This document shows positions 29,219-37,525 of a DNA stretch of 64,000 bases, piece after piece. Source of the DNA: Spirochaetae bacterium HGW-Spirochaetae-3 (GTDB lineage Bacteria > Spirochaetota > Spirochaetia > Treponematales > UBA12059); the NCBI GenBank assembly GCA_002839315.1, contig PGXV01000001.1:62001-126000 (forward strand), written 5' to 3'. The stretch's first letter is position 1. Every line of letters begins with the position of its first letter. A program made the translations under genes and the position numbers. The notes below the pieces were generated by a model that saw only the letters and a program-made list of their open reading frames with translations, searched no databases and was not told where the DNA came from.

Positions 29219-29247
29219 ATTATATTTTTAAGCCCTACCTTTGTCAA
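29219..29247 (-). promoter_or_regulatory. Perfect-consensus sigma-70 promoter of the flaA operon
   Basis: On the minus strand TTGACA (29247-29242), exactly 17 bases and TATAAT (29224-29219), in an AT-rich island. A housekeeping rather than sigma-28 promoter for the sheath genes. Confidence 0.93.
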
Positions 29248-29293
29248 ACAAAATAGGACCTCACTTCATTATATAACCTTATCGGCTCGCTGT

Positions 29294-30157
29294 TTAGGGT
29301 AAATTACCGCCGGTTTGGCCGTTTCGGACCGTTTTCCATGCGCCGGGAAAGGATCCGAACCTATCCTTCGACAGGTTCGCGCCGAGGAGCGATAGCGTTT
29401 TCTCTATATCCCAGACGATGAAAGCGTTCGCCGACGATCCCGAACGATCGATCGGCATGGCGTATTCGGCGGCTACGAAGGCGTACGGATCGAACGCCTC
29501 CACGGTCCAGCTCTCGGAATCCCTCGGCGACGAGGAGACGTACGCCACGCGTATGTCCATCGACTTCAGCTTGTCGGCGACGGCTTGCGAGAAGCCGGAG
29601 GCTGAGAATTCGATGACGGGCTCACCCGTACCTCCGGCCGATACGAACGCGGCGACGAATGCGTCGGCGCGGGCCTCGATATCGTTCGCTCCCGAGAATA
29701 CCGCGGCGACTCGGGCCGGCGGTTCGCCGCGGAGCCTCGACGCCTCCTCGGCGGCCAGCCTCCCCCCGGCCTCGGCCGCGTCGATAGGCGAGAAGATCGC
29801 GGCGTACAGGCGCGGATCGGGCTGCGGCGCCGCCGTTCCGAGGTAGGCGACGCGCGTACTATCGTTCCTGGAAAGGATAGCGGGGATCTCGTTTCCCAAG
29901 AGGGGAGTAAGGAACACCGTTAATGGTGTGGCTGCGTCCAATGCGGCGTAGAGAGCGGCTTGGGTCCCGGTTTCTGGAAGGATGGTCGGTTTACCGGCGA
30001 CCGAGGAGAACGACCGGACGGATCCGGGCGAGAGATAGGCGATCACGGGGTCTACGATGGCCACGCTACCGGCCGGCCCCCGGCACGAAGAGAGGATAAG
30101 GCAGGTCGCGAAGGAGACCGCTATTCCGATACGCGTACTTTGGGCTGAATGGCGCAC
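29294..30157 (-). CDS. Periplasmic-binding-protein-like lipoprotein, function unknown
   Basis: About 287 residues. The N-terminus from the GTG at 30157 gives a short basic region, a hydrophobic stretch and a probable lipobox (LILSSC). An ATG at 30247 is in frame but adds about 30 residues ahead of the signal and lacks a ribosome binding site. The rest has the alternating alpha/beta pattern of a type I periplasmic-binding fold (RVAYLGTAAPQPDPRLYAAIFSP, RVAAVFSGANDIEARADAFVAAF). No transporter genes are adjacent, so it may sense rather than transport. Divergent from fba. Confidence 0.65.
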   Translation of the reverse strand: MRHSAQSTRIGIAVSFATCLILSSCRGPAGSVAIVDPVIAYLSPGSVRSFSSVAGKPTILPETGTQAALYAALDAATPLTVFLTPLLGNEIPAILSRNDSTRVAYLGTAAPQPDPRLYAAIFSPIDAAEAGGRLAAEEASRLRGEPPARVAAVFSGANDIEARADAFVAAFVSAGGTGEPVIEFSASGFSQAVADKLKSMDIRVAYVSSSPRDSESWTVEAFDPYAFVAAEYAMPIDRSGSSANAFIVWDIEKTLSLLGANLSKDRFGSFPGAWKTVRNGQTGGNLP

Positions 30158-30189
30158 GCGTCGATAGTATCCCAGCGTATGCAGGGGTA

Positions 30190-30233
30190 CAAGGGCGTCG
30201 GCCCTTGACGCTGGTCTGCCATGGTCATAGATT
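30190..30233 (+). promoter_or_regulatory. Promoter of fba with an inverted repeat overlapping the -35
   Basis: TTGACG (30205-30210), 17-base spacer and TAGATT (30228-30233). The inverted repeat CAAGGGC-GTCG-GCCCTTG (30190-30207) overlaps the first three bases of the -35, a classic repressor position. Confidence 0.55.
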
Positions 30234-30268
30234 GTGGGGTATAGCATATGTTTTCAAGGAGCCAAGCG

Positions 30269-31267
30269 ATGACAAGTTATAAGGAACTCGGACTCTGCAA
30301 CACCGTAGACCTATTCAAGAAGGCCGTGGCCGGAGGCTATGCCATCCCAGCCTATAACTTCAACAACATGGAGCAGATGCAGGCCATCATCCAGGCCTGC
30401 GTAGAGACCAAGAGCCCCGTGATCATGCAGGTTTCCTCGGGCGCTCGCAAGTACGCTAACTCGAACCTCCTGCGGAACATGGCCCGCGGCGCCGTGGAGT
30501 ACGCCGCCGAGCTCGGCTACAAGATTCCGATCGTGTTGCACCTCGATCACGGCGACACCTACGAGCTCTGCGTCGACTGCATAGAGAGCGGCTTCTCCAG
30601 CGTCATGATAGACGGGTCGCACCTGCCCTATGACGAGAATGTCGCGTTGACGAAGAAGGTATGCGAATACGCTCATTCCCGGAAAGACTACGTGTCGGTC
30701 GAGGGGGAGCTGGGCGTTCTGGCAGGCGTCGAGGACGACGTATCCTCGGAGCATTCCAACTACACCCAGCCCGAGGAAGTACAGGATTTCGTCGAGAAGA
30801 CGGGCGTCGACTCCCTGGCTATATCTATCGGCACCAGTCACGGCCGCACCAAGTTCAAGCCCGAGCAGTGCACCAAGACTGCCGACGGCGTGCTGATCCC
30901 GCCGCCCCTTCGCTTCGATATACTCGCCGAGATCGAGAAGAAGCTACCGGGCTTCCCCATCGTGCTCCACGGCTCGTCGAGCGTACCGATCGAGTACGTC
31001 AGGCTCATCGAGAAATTCGGTGGCAAGCTGTCCGATTCGGTCGGAATTCCCGAGGAGCAGCTCCGGAAGGCCTCCAAGAGCGCCGTCTGCAAGATCAACA
31101 TCGATTCCGACGGCCGCCTCGCGATGACCGCGATGGTACGCAAGGTGTTCTCCGAGAAACCGGACGAATTCGATCCGCGCAAGTATCTCGGGCCGGCTCG
31201 CGACGAGCTCAAGAAGCTCTATATGCACAAGAACAAGGAAGTCCTCGGCTCGGCGGGTCAGGCCTAA
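30269..31267 (+). CDS. fba: Class II fructose-1,6-bisphosphate aldolase
   Basis: A 332-residue zinc-dependent aldolase of glycolysis and gluconeogenesis. Zinc ligands and active site are visible: AYNFNNMEQMQAI, HLDHGDTYE (about 92-100), MIDGSHLPYDEN, EGELGVLAGVEDDV, GTSHGRTKF and LHGSSSVP, then KINIDSDGRLA for phosphate binding. The ATG at 30269 has AAGGAG 7 bases upstream; an in-frame ATG at 30248 is unlikely. It would also use DHAP produced by the salvage pathway elsewhere in the window. Confidence 0.95.
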   Translation: MTSYKELGLCNTVDLFKKAVAGGYAIPAYNFNNMEQMQAIIQACVETKSPVIMQVSSGARKYANSNLLRNMARGAVEYAAELGYKIPIVLHLDHGDTYELCVDCIESGFSSVMIDGSHLPYDENVALTKKVCEYAHSRKDYVSVEGELGVLAGVEDDVSSEHSNYTQPEEVQDFVEKTGVDSLAISIGTSHGRTKFKPEQCTKTADGVLIPPPLRFDILAEIEKKLPGFPIVLHGSSSVPIEYVRLIEKFGGKLSDSVGIPEEQLRKASKSAVCKINIDSDGRLAMTAMVRKVFSEKPDEFDPRKYLGPARDELKKLYMHKNKEVLGSAGQA

Positions 31268-31283
31268 GCAGAGAACCGGAACC

Positions 31284-32381
31284 ATGATGACCGAACGATT
31301 TATCGCTACCGTGTTGATCGCCATCGGCATCCTGGTTCCGCTCTATGCCGAAGACGGGGACTTCGTCCTCGCCTTCGAAGGGCCGCGTCGCTACAACAAT
31401 TACATTCCGAGCGGAGCCGACCTGTCGCTTACCTACAACGGCCTCTCGCTATACCCGTCCGGCGACACCAAGCTGCGCCTGCTGGCCGGAGGCGGCTACG
31501 AGAACGGTATTCTCCTGCGAGACACGATTACCGGCGACCCGTGGAAGGCCGACGCAGACGGTCTTGCATTCGATACGCCCAACTTCCAGTGGGACCTCGC
31601 GTTCATCCAGGGCCTGTCCCGCCGCGCCGACGGCGACAACCTCGTCTCGGTCTTCGCCGAGTATCGCGGCCGCTTCGACATCCACTCGAACGAGGGAGAG
31701 CAAGACGCGGTGTTCGCCGACATGCACGGACTCTTCGGGACCTCCGTCATGGGCGGCGCATCCTACGATTCGAGGGAGCGGAGCGCCCACAACGCTATCA
31801 GCGGAGTGTATGCCGAGGCGAGCGCCGAATGGGGGCCGGGTTTCGCCAACGCCAGGACCGATTTCTGGCGGGTCTCGGGCCAGTTGCGCGGCTTCTTGCC
31901 CGTTCTCGACATTCCATCCGACGGCGGGAACCTGTTCAACGCCTACCTGGCCGGTTTCGCCGGCGTTGACGCGTCGGGCGGAACGGCCGTGCCGATGTAC
32001 GTCAACGAATCGTTCGGCGGCAGCGAGCTGCGAGGCTCGCTCGGCGACTGCGTACGGGGCTATCCCGCGAAGTCGTACGACAGCTCGTTCAAGTCGGTCG
32101 CGAACGTCGAGCTACGACTCCTCGGTCCGGCGCTCGGAGCGGACTCGATCGTTCCGGTACTGTACGGGTTCTTCGACGCGGGCTGGTATTCAGGCTTCGC
32201 GGGTTCGACGAATTACGCCTCGGCCTCGGGCCTGCTGGCTTCGGTCGGCGGCGGCGCGGCCATCGACGTCGCCGGCGCCGTCCAGCTAGGAGCGTACGCG
32301 GGGATGACGCTCGTCGACGCATCGCTGTACTACCCGAAGGAAGCTGTCTTCTGGAGCGTAATGCTGTTCTCTCATTTCTGA
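31284..32381 (+). CDS. Outer-membrane beta-barrel protein, function unknown
   Basis: A 365-residue protein with a signal peptide (FIATVLIAIGILVPLYAED) and many alternating hydrophobic/polar strands bounded by aromatic residues. It ends in Phe (WSVMLFSHF), the usual barrel-assembly signal. It starts 16 bases after fba but has no visible metabolic link. Only one conserved feature, a repeated GGG(A/Y) turn, stands out. It may be a porin-like spirochaetal barrel. Confidence 0.65.
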   Translation: MMTERFIATVLIAIGILVPLYAEDGDFVLAFEGPRRYNNYIPSGADLSLTYNGLSLYPSGDTKLRLLAGGGYENGILLRDTITGDPWKADADGLAFDTPNFQWDLAFIQGLSRRADGDNLVSVFAEYRGRFDIHSNEGEQDAVFADMHGLFGTSVMGGASYDSRERSAHNAISGVYAEASAEWGPGFANARTDFWRVSGQLRGFLPVLDIPSDGGNLFNAYLAGFAGVDASGGTAVPMYVNESFGGSELRGSLGDCVRGYPAKSYDSSFKSVANVELRLLGPALGADSIVPVLYGFFDAGWYSGFAGSTNYASASGLLASVGGGAAIDVAGAVQLGAYAGMTLVDASLYYPKEAVFWSVMLFSHF

Positions 32382-32418
32382 GCGAAAGCCGGCGAAATTC
32401 TAAACAGGCGTGCCGGCC

Positions 32419-32880
32419 TTATCGGTTCTCGGCGACGCCGCGACGCGCCAATTCGTCGCAACGCTCGTTCCAGGCCTCTCCCGCATGGCCCTCGACCCAG
32501 ACCCAACGGGCGCGCAATTCCGACGACAGAGCGTCGAGCCGCTCCCAGAGATCCTTGTTCTTGACGGGAGCCTTGCTGGCGGTGCGCCATCCGTTGCGCT
32601 TCCATGAGGCTATCCAGGTCGTGACGCCGTTCTTCACGTATTGAGAATCGGTACGTACCTCTACCATGCCGGGCTTGAGGTCTCCAGATTCGATCCTCGC
32701 CTTGATGGCCGCCAGGCCCTCGGCAGCGCCTATCAGCTCCATCCTGTTGTTCGTGGTCACGGACTCGCCGCCGTAGCCCTCTTTGATCTCCCCGCCCGCC
32801 AGCGATACCCATGCCCATCCGCCCGGGCCGGGGTTGCCGGAACAAGCGCCGTCGCTATACACGATATATGTCGCGTTCAT
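32419..32880 (-). CDS. rnhA: Ribonuclease HI
   Basis: A 153-residue RNase H that degrades the RNA of RNA-DNA hybrids. All acidic catalytic residues are visible: Asp in VYSDGACSGNPG, Glu in TNNRMELIGA, Asp in VRTDSQYV, and the His/Asp region EGHAGEAWNERCDELAR. The ATG at 32880 overlaps the stop of the hydrolase upstream (ATGA). It is the last gene of the TatT/TRAP operon. Confidence 0.95.
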   Translation of the reverse strand: MNATYIVYSDGACSGNPGPGGWAWVSLAGGEIKEGYGGESVTTNNRMELIGAAEGLAAIKARIESGDLKPGMVEVRTDSQYVKNGVTTWIASWKRNGWRTASKAPVKNKDLWERLDALSSELRARWVWVEGHAGEAWNERCDELARRGVAENR

Positions 32881-33662
32881 TCTGTAAGCCACTCCTCGAC
32901 TAGTCGGGCGCAATAATGCCGTCCTTCCGGCGAGAATGGGAAGAGGTGATCGGCGCCGGGTATCGTTTCCTGTCGTATTTCGGCCGCGAGCGTAGCCTTG
33001 GCCGCTATCCTGGCGGACGCGGTGGCCGGGACGGTGGCGTCGAGCTCTCCGGAGACGACGAGCGTGCTCGAGCGCAGGCGCGGAAGGGCCGCCCGCGCCG
33101 CCCGCATCACGCTAACCAGCTCGCCCGTCTGACGCACGAGCGTGTCGCTCCAGTATTCACCGTGCAGGCGTAATCGCTCGCCCTCGGAGTCCCGAGGGCT
33201 CGGCGGCGACCCGACACGCAGGACGGGCAGGAATTTGCCGACGAGAGGAGTCAACGCGGCTCTGCCGTCCGATAGGTCTACGGCTGGAGCGAGGAGCGCG
33301 ATACGGTCGGGAGCGTAATCCGCGGCCAGGATCAGCGCTATGGCGCCGCCCATGGAATGCCCGACGATACGCACGCGGCCGTATTCGGCGTACAGCTCTA
33401 TGTAGGCGTCGCGGGCGCGGCGTATCCAGTCATTCGCGTCCGTGGACATGAAATCTGCGCGGTCGGTGCCGTGGCCGGGCAGGCGGGGGACGTATACGGT
33501 ATGGCCGGCGCGGAACAGCTCGTCCGCGAGGTACTCGAGCTCGGTAGGGTTTCCCGTAAAGCCGTGGATCAGCAGGACCGCGTCGATCGCGCCGGGATAG
33601 CGCTTGAGGATCGGTATCGTCGAGGGCCCTATGCCCGGCAAGGCGCTCATTCTCCGGCTCAT
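32877..33662 (-). CDS. Alpha/beta hydrolase (carboxylesterase/lysophospholipase-like)
   Basis: A 261-residue hydrolase. It has LLIHGFTGNPTELEYLADEL (oxyanion region), PRLPGHGTD, the nucleophile elbow VGHSMGGA, an acid in SGELDATVP and the His in GADHLFPF, so the catalytic triad is complete. The ATG at 33662 overlaps the TRAP permease stop (ATGA). Longer in-frame extension upstream is a shadow of the permease. Its position in a TatT/TRAP operon suggests it processes the imported ligand, perhaps an ester or lipid; this is inference. Confidence 0.88.
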   Translation of the reverse strand: MSRRMSALPGIGPSTIPILKRYPGAIDAVLLIHGFTGNPTELEYLADELFRAGHTVYVPRLPGHGTDRADFMSTDANDWIRRARDAYIELYAEYGRVRIVGHSMGGAIALILAADYAPDRIALLAPAVDLSDGRAALTPLVGKFLPVLRVGSPPSPRDSEGERLRLHGEYWSDTLVRQTGELVSVMRAARAALPRLRSSTLVVSGELDATVPATASARIAAKATLAAEIRQETIPGADHLFPFSPEGRHYCARLVEEWLTE

Positions 33663-35539
33663 CTCACGAACGCCAGCGAGAACCACGGTATCCACGTCAC
33701 CAGCGCCAGCACGACGAGCTGGACGAGGAAGAAGGGCAAGACGTCCTTGTATATGCGCATCACCGGCTTGTCGAACGCGTAGCTCGCGAGGAACAGGTTC
33801 ATGCCGATGGGCGGAGTCAGGAATCCTATCGACAGGTTCATGATGAATATTACCCCCAGATGGACGGGATGTACGCCGTAGGCGGCGCCTAACGGGATAA
33901 CGAGCGGCGATATGACGAGGACGGCCGAGAATATATCCATGAAGCACCCTACGACCAGTAGCGCGATATTGAGCAGGACGAGGAAGACGAGACGTGACGA
34001 AACGAAGGACGCCATCCATCCGCTGAACAGGTCCGGTAGTCCCGCCTCTATCGTATAGAACGATAGGCCCCTCGCCGCGGCTATGATCACAAGCGCGCCG
34101 CCGGCTACCGGTAGCGCCTTGCCGAGGGCGCTCGCCATGCCCCGAAGATCCAGGTCCCGCCTGACGGGGCCTTCGGCGATGACGACGTAGAGCAGTACGA
34201 TCGCTCCTATCTGCGCGATATCAGCCAATCCCGTCAGGTACAGCGCCAGGATCAGGAGCGGGATGACGACTTCCGGCAACGCCTTCCACGACGCCATGAA
34301 GGCCTCTCCCGCCTTGAAGGCCTTTCGCGGGGCTCCCGTCCTCTTGCTTCTAGCGATGCCCATGCCGCCCATCGCGAAAACGAGCAGCGCCCCGGGGATG
34401 AGGCCTCCGAGGAACATGTCCCCTATGGTGAACGCGGCGTCTCCCCGTACGACGAAGGTCGCGTTGACCGCGTAAACGATGACCGCCATGCTCGGCGGGA
34501 AGAGCAGGCCGACCGATGACGACGCGGTCAGGAACCCGTGGGCGAAATTCTCGTCATAGGAGCCGGAACCCACGAGAACCGTCGCCAGGATTCCGCCGAG
34601 TGCCAGGATGGCCACTCCGTTGGCCCCGGTGAACGTCGTGAAGAACGCGCATACGAGCACGGCGGCGAATGCCTCGCCTCCGGGTATCCACCCGAACCAT
34701 TCCCTGAATACGTCGACGAGCCTCCGCCCGGCCCCCGATTCCGAGAGCACGTACCCGGCCATCGTGAAGAGGGGGATGGCCGGCATGCTGTCGTTGGTGA
34801 AGAGGCTGTACGCCTCGCTCGGTATCAGCTCTATGGCTGAACCGGACCCCAGGTCGAGGAGGATCGCCGCGCCCGACAGTACCGCGTAGAGCGGCATGCC
34901 GGAGAACGCCAGGATCGCCAGCGCGACGATGAGCGGGAAGGTAGCTACGCCCGCGAAGGCCTGGACGGTAGACGAGAGCGCCGCCAGCGCGTCAGGATAG
35001 GCGTTGAAGACGGATACGGCGTTGGCTATCGCCCCGGCGGACAGGAAAAGCCCGAAGACGATGCCCACGGCGGCGGCGACGCGTCGCCTGCCGCTAACCC
35101 GCACGACGTCAGACGCGGTCATCAGCAGGAATCCCAGGGCCATCGGAGACGCGAATACGGCCGTCGGTATGCCGAAGGTACGGTCGTTCGGCTCGAAGCC
35201 GATGAGCAGCAGGGAAAGCGAAGCGCAGAGCAGCGCGACATCTACGGCGGACGTCGCGCCCGATCGCATGACCGCCAGGCTACGCTGCCATCGTCCGCCG
35301 GGCTCGCGCGCGGCGCCGAGCGAAAGGTGCGTGCCGCGGATGCTCGCCACGGCGGCCGCCAGGAAGGCGAGCGCTATCAGCGCGTGCTCCGTAAGCGCGG
35401 CCGCCTCGGGGAAGCCTTTCCAGAATAGCCTCGCCATCGCTAGATCCAGCACGGGTACCATGGAGAGGACGGCCGCGGCTATGGCCGATCCCCAGAGGCC
35501 GACGGTGAGCAGCGGGGATCGGGCTACGGTCTTCGGCAT
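33659..35539 (-). CDS. Fused TRAP transporter permease (DctQ-DctM)
   Basis: A 626-residue membrane protein. The first 190 residues contain the four-helix DctQ-like small subunit (with a Trp/Arg-rich loop). From about residue 200 the 12-helix DctM large subunit follows, with MPLYAVLSGAAILL, FTMAGYVLSESGAGRRLVD and NLSIGFLTPPIGMNLFLASY. It uses ion gradients to import a ligand delivered by the binding protein at 35541 (1-base gap). This fused form goes with TatT proteins in treponemes. Confidence 0.92.
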   Translation of the reverse strand: MPKTVARSPLLTVGLWGSAIAAAVLSMVPVLDLAMARLFWKGFPEAAALTEHALIALAFLAAAVASIRGTHLSLGAAREPGGRWQRSLAVMRSGATSAVDVALLCASLSLLLIGFEPNDRTFGIPTAVFASPMALGFLLMTASDVVRVSGRRRVAAAVGIVFGLFLSAGAIANAVSVFNAYPDALAALSSTVQAFAGVATFPLIVALAILAFSGMPLYAVLSGAAILLDLGSGSAIELIPSEAYSLFTNDSMPAIPLFTMAGYVLSESGAGRRLVDVFREWFGWIPGGEAFAAVLVCAFFTTFTGANGVAILALGGILATVLVGSGSYDENFAHGFLTASSSVGLLFPPSMAVIVYAVNATFVVRGDAAFTIGDMFLGGLIPGALLVFAMGGMGIARSKRTGAPRKAFKAGEAFMASWKALPEVVIPLLILALYLTGLADIAQIGAIVLLYVVIAEGPVRRDLDLRGMASALGKALPVAGGALVIIAAARGLSFYTIEAGLPDLFSGWMASFVSSRLVFLVLLNIALLVVGCFMDIFSAVLVISPLVIPLGAAYGVHPVHLGVIFIMNLSIGFLTPPIGMNLFLASYAFDKPVMRIYKDVLPFFLVQLVVLALVTWIPWFSLAFVR

Positions 35540-35540
35540 A

Positions 35541-36533
35541 TCACCTGCCGATCGCGGCCAGGATAGCCGCCGTGAATTCGGGCGAGTACCACTCCAGGGC
35601 TACCTCCGGTATCTTCTCGGCGTATAGCGCGTTCCATGCCCGTTCGTCAGCCGCCGTATAATCGGGTACGGTAAGTCCGCCGCGCCGCATTGCCTCTATG
35701 CCTCTCTCCTCGAGGGCGGCCGTCTCCGCGCTTATCTCGACGCAGACGCGCTCCGCCGCGTCGAGCAGGAGCGGCTTCAAGGAATCCGGAACCCTGTCCC
35801 AGGATCGCTTGTTGATGATAACGGCCCCGAAGAACGGCGCGACCTTGAACCCGGTCATATGGGTGATCGAGCGCCTGAATTGGGACCATAGCGCGGCGAC
35901 GTACAGCGGGCTGGAATACATGGCGTCCATGGCGCCCGAATTGAACTGCAGGAGCGTCGCCGCCGTATCGGTCTTTACGGTCCTGGCGCCTACCGATTGT
36001 AGTAGCTTCGTCAGGGAGTCCATGTTGCGATTGACCCCCATACGTATGTTCCTGAGGTCTTCCGGCGTCCTGATAGGCTGGTTCGAGAAGAATCGTATCC
36101 ATCCGCCCTTCGCCGTCGCGACGATCTCGTAGCGGCCGGCCATCTTCGCCTTTATGAGCGGCATGGCCGCGGCCATGGCCCGTTCGTATTCGGCGTCGTC
36201 GCGTATTATGGACGGCAGCGACAGGAAGAATACGTCGGGATCGATGAAGCCCAGGCCCGTCGTCTCGAGTACGGCGCCGTCGAGCGAGAATTTGAGCTTC
36301 TGTATCAGGTCCTCCTGGCTGGCGTTGGCGACGCTCCTCGGGAACGTCATCCTTACCCGGCCGCCGGATACGCGGGACCATTCGGCGGCGATCTTCCTCA
36401 GGCCAATATCCCAGGGGCTGTTGGCCGGCGCGGTAGAGCCGATCTGCAGCGTCACTTCCTGGGCGGACGCCGTTCGCGCGCCGAGCGTGACGAGTAGTGC
36501 CAAGGCGACGGTCGCCGCTCTCCGTACGGTCAT
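35541..36533 (-). CDS. TRAP transporter solute-binding protein (DctP family, TatP-like)
   Basis: A 330-residue periplasmic protein with signal peptide ending near RTASAQEV (about residue 25). The fold signature is seen in IGSTAPANSPWDIGLRKIAAEW, then FSNQPIRTPEDLRNIRMGVN, in which an Arg normally binds a carboxylate, and GAMDAMYSSPLYVAALW. It sits between the TatT lipoprotein and the DctQM permease. In the T. pallidum system this partner forms a complex with TatT and is thought to handle hydrophobic ligands. Confidence 0.92.
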   Translation of the reverse strand: MTVRRAATVALALLVTLGARTASAQEVTLQIGSTAPANSPWDIGLRKIAAEWSRVSGGRVRMTFPRSVANASQEDLIQKLKFSLDGAVLETTGLGFIDPDVFFLSLPSIIRDDAEYERAMAAAMPLIKAKMAGRYEIVATAKGGWIRFFSNQPIRTPEDLRNIRMGVNRNMDSLTKLLQSVGARTVKTDTAATLLQFNSGAMDAMYSSPLYVAALWSQFRRSITHMTGFKVAPFFGAVIINKRSWDRVPDSLKPLLLDAAERVCVEISAETAALEERGIEAMRRGGLTVPDYTAADERAWNALYAEKIPEVALEWYSPEFTAAILAAIGR

Positions 36534-36570
36534 ATGATCTCCCTTTTTCGTCGCGACAGTGTTGTCGGGC

Positions 36571-37425
36571 CTAGAAATAAGTAGCGGCGTCGGCGAGGAG
36601 TCGACTCGCCTTGCGTCGGGCCAAGGCGTCCATCAGCGCCGATCCGGGTCGTCCATCCAGCTCGAGTGCCGTTTCAAGCGCCGAGGCGAAGCCTTCGGCG
36701 TCGCCCGCGGCCACGCACACCGAATACGCGTACGCGACGTACGGGCCCGGAGAGGCTGAATCGGTCGCGGCCTTCGCGGCGGCGAACGCGGCCACGGCCT
36801 TCTCCGGGTCCCCGCCCAGGTCCCTCGGCAAAGAGCCGTAGATAGTAATAGCCAGCTCGTCGATGGCTCCGCCGTTCCAGCCTGGATCGAGGGCTCGAGC
36901 CTTCTCGAAGATCGCGACCGCTCCGCCCACCCTCGCGGCGTTGTCGAAATCCACGGGGTCGCCCGCGAAGGCCGAGAGTACGGCCGCGGCTGTCCAATAC
37001 AGTAGCGGAACGTCGTCGCGACCGAACCGGGACAGGGAGGCGCCGTCTCCGAATATGCCGGGCGCCCGCTTCTCGACCCGTGGGACGAGGAGGATTGCCG
37101 CCCTGCGGTACAGCGAAACGGCGCGGAGCGAGAGTGCCCGCTTCTCCTCGTACGCATCGTCAGGCAACGCGAAGGCGCGGCCGTCGAGGAAGGCGTTGGC
37201 GTACATGACGTATAGCGACGCGGTCATGACAGCTTTGCCGTCATCGCCGGGATCAGCGAGCGAAAGAGCCTCCGACGCCTTTATCATCGCGGGGAAAGCC
37301 GCCTCTGCGAGCTCCGGATCGTTTTCTCGCATGAACGCTGCCGACGCGTAGTCGCCGGCCTTGAGCAGAGCGCATGAACCGAGGAAGACTAACGACGATA
37401 GCGTTAGCGCAATGGATCTTCGCAT
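36571..37425 (-). CDS. TRAP-associated TPR lipoprotein (TatT family)
   Basis: A 284-residue protein with a lipoprotein signal (LTLSSLVFLGSC) and an alpha-helical, Ala-rich body with tetratricopeptide-like repeats (for example MTASLYVMYANAFLDGRAF and LYRRAAILLVPRVEKRAPGIF). This matches TatT, the TPR subunit of tetratricopeptide-associated TRAP transporters described in Treponema pallidum, which trimerises and binds the solute receptor. It is first in the operon TatT, TatP, DctQM, hydrolase, rnhA. Confidence 0.87.
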   Translation of the reverse strand: MRRSIALTLSSLVFLGSCALLKAGDYASAAFMRENDPELAEAAFPAMIKASEALSLADPGDDGKAVMTASLYVMYANAFLDGRAFALPDDAYEEKRALSLRAVSLYRRAAILLVPRVEKRAPGIFGDGASLSRFGRDDVPLLYWTAAAVLSAFAGDPVDFDNAARVGGAVAIFEKARALDPGWNGGAIDELAITIYGSLPRDLGGDPEKAVAAFAAAKAATDSASPGPYVAYAYSVCVAAGDAEGFASALETALELDGRPGSALMDALARRKASRLLADAATYF

Positions 37426-37525
37426 GACTCAACTATTTAGCCATACGATCTCCATGTCAACCGTATTGTGGCTTACGAGGCGGGCGGTCGTTGAAAAACA
37501 TCGATCGCCGGTATACGATTCGGCG

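Noticed and set aside
32382-32418. Terminator between the barrel gene and rnhA
   Set aside because: GCCGGC occurs twice, but the stem is short with a long loop and no T run.
32877-34019. Extended 380-codon version of the alpha/beta hydrolase
   Set aside because: The extra N-terminus is an Arg-rich shadow of the TRAP permease; ATG 33662 overlaps the permease stop as expected for coupling.
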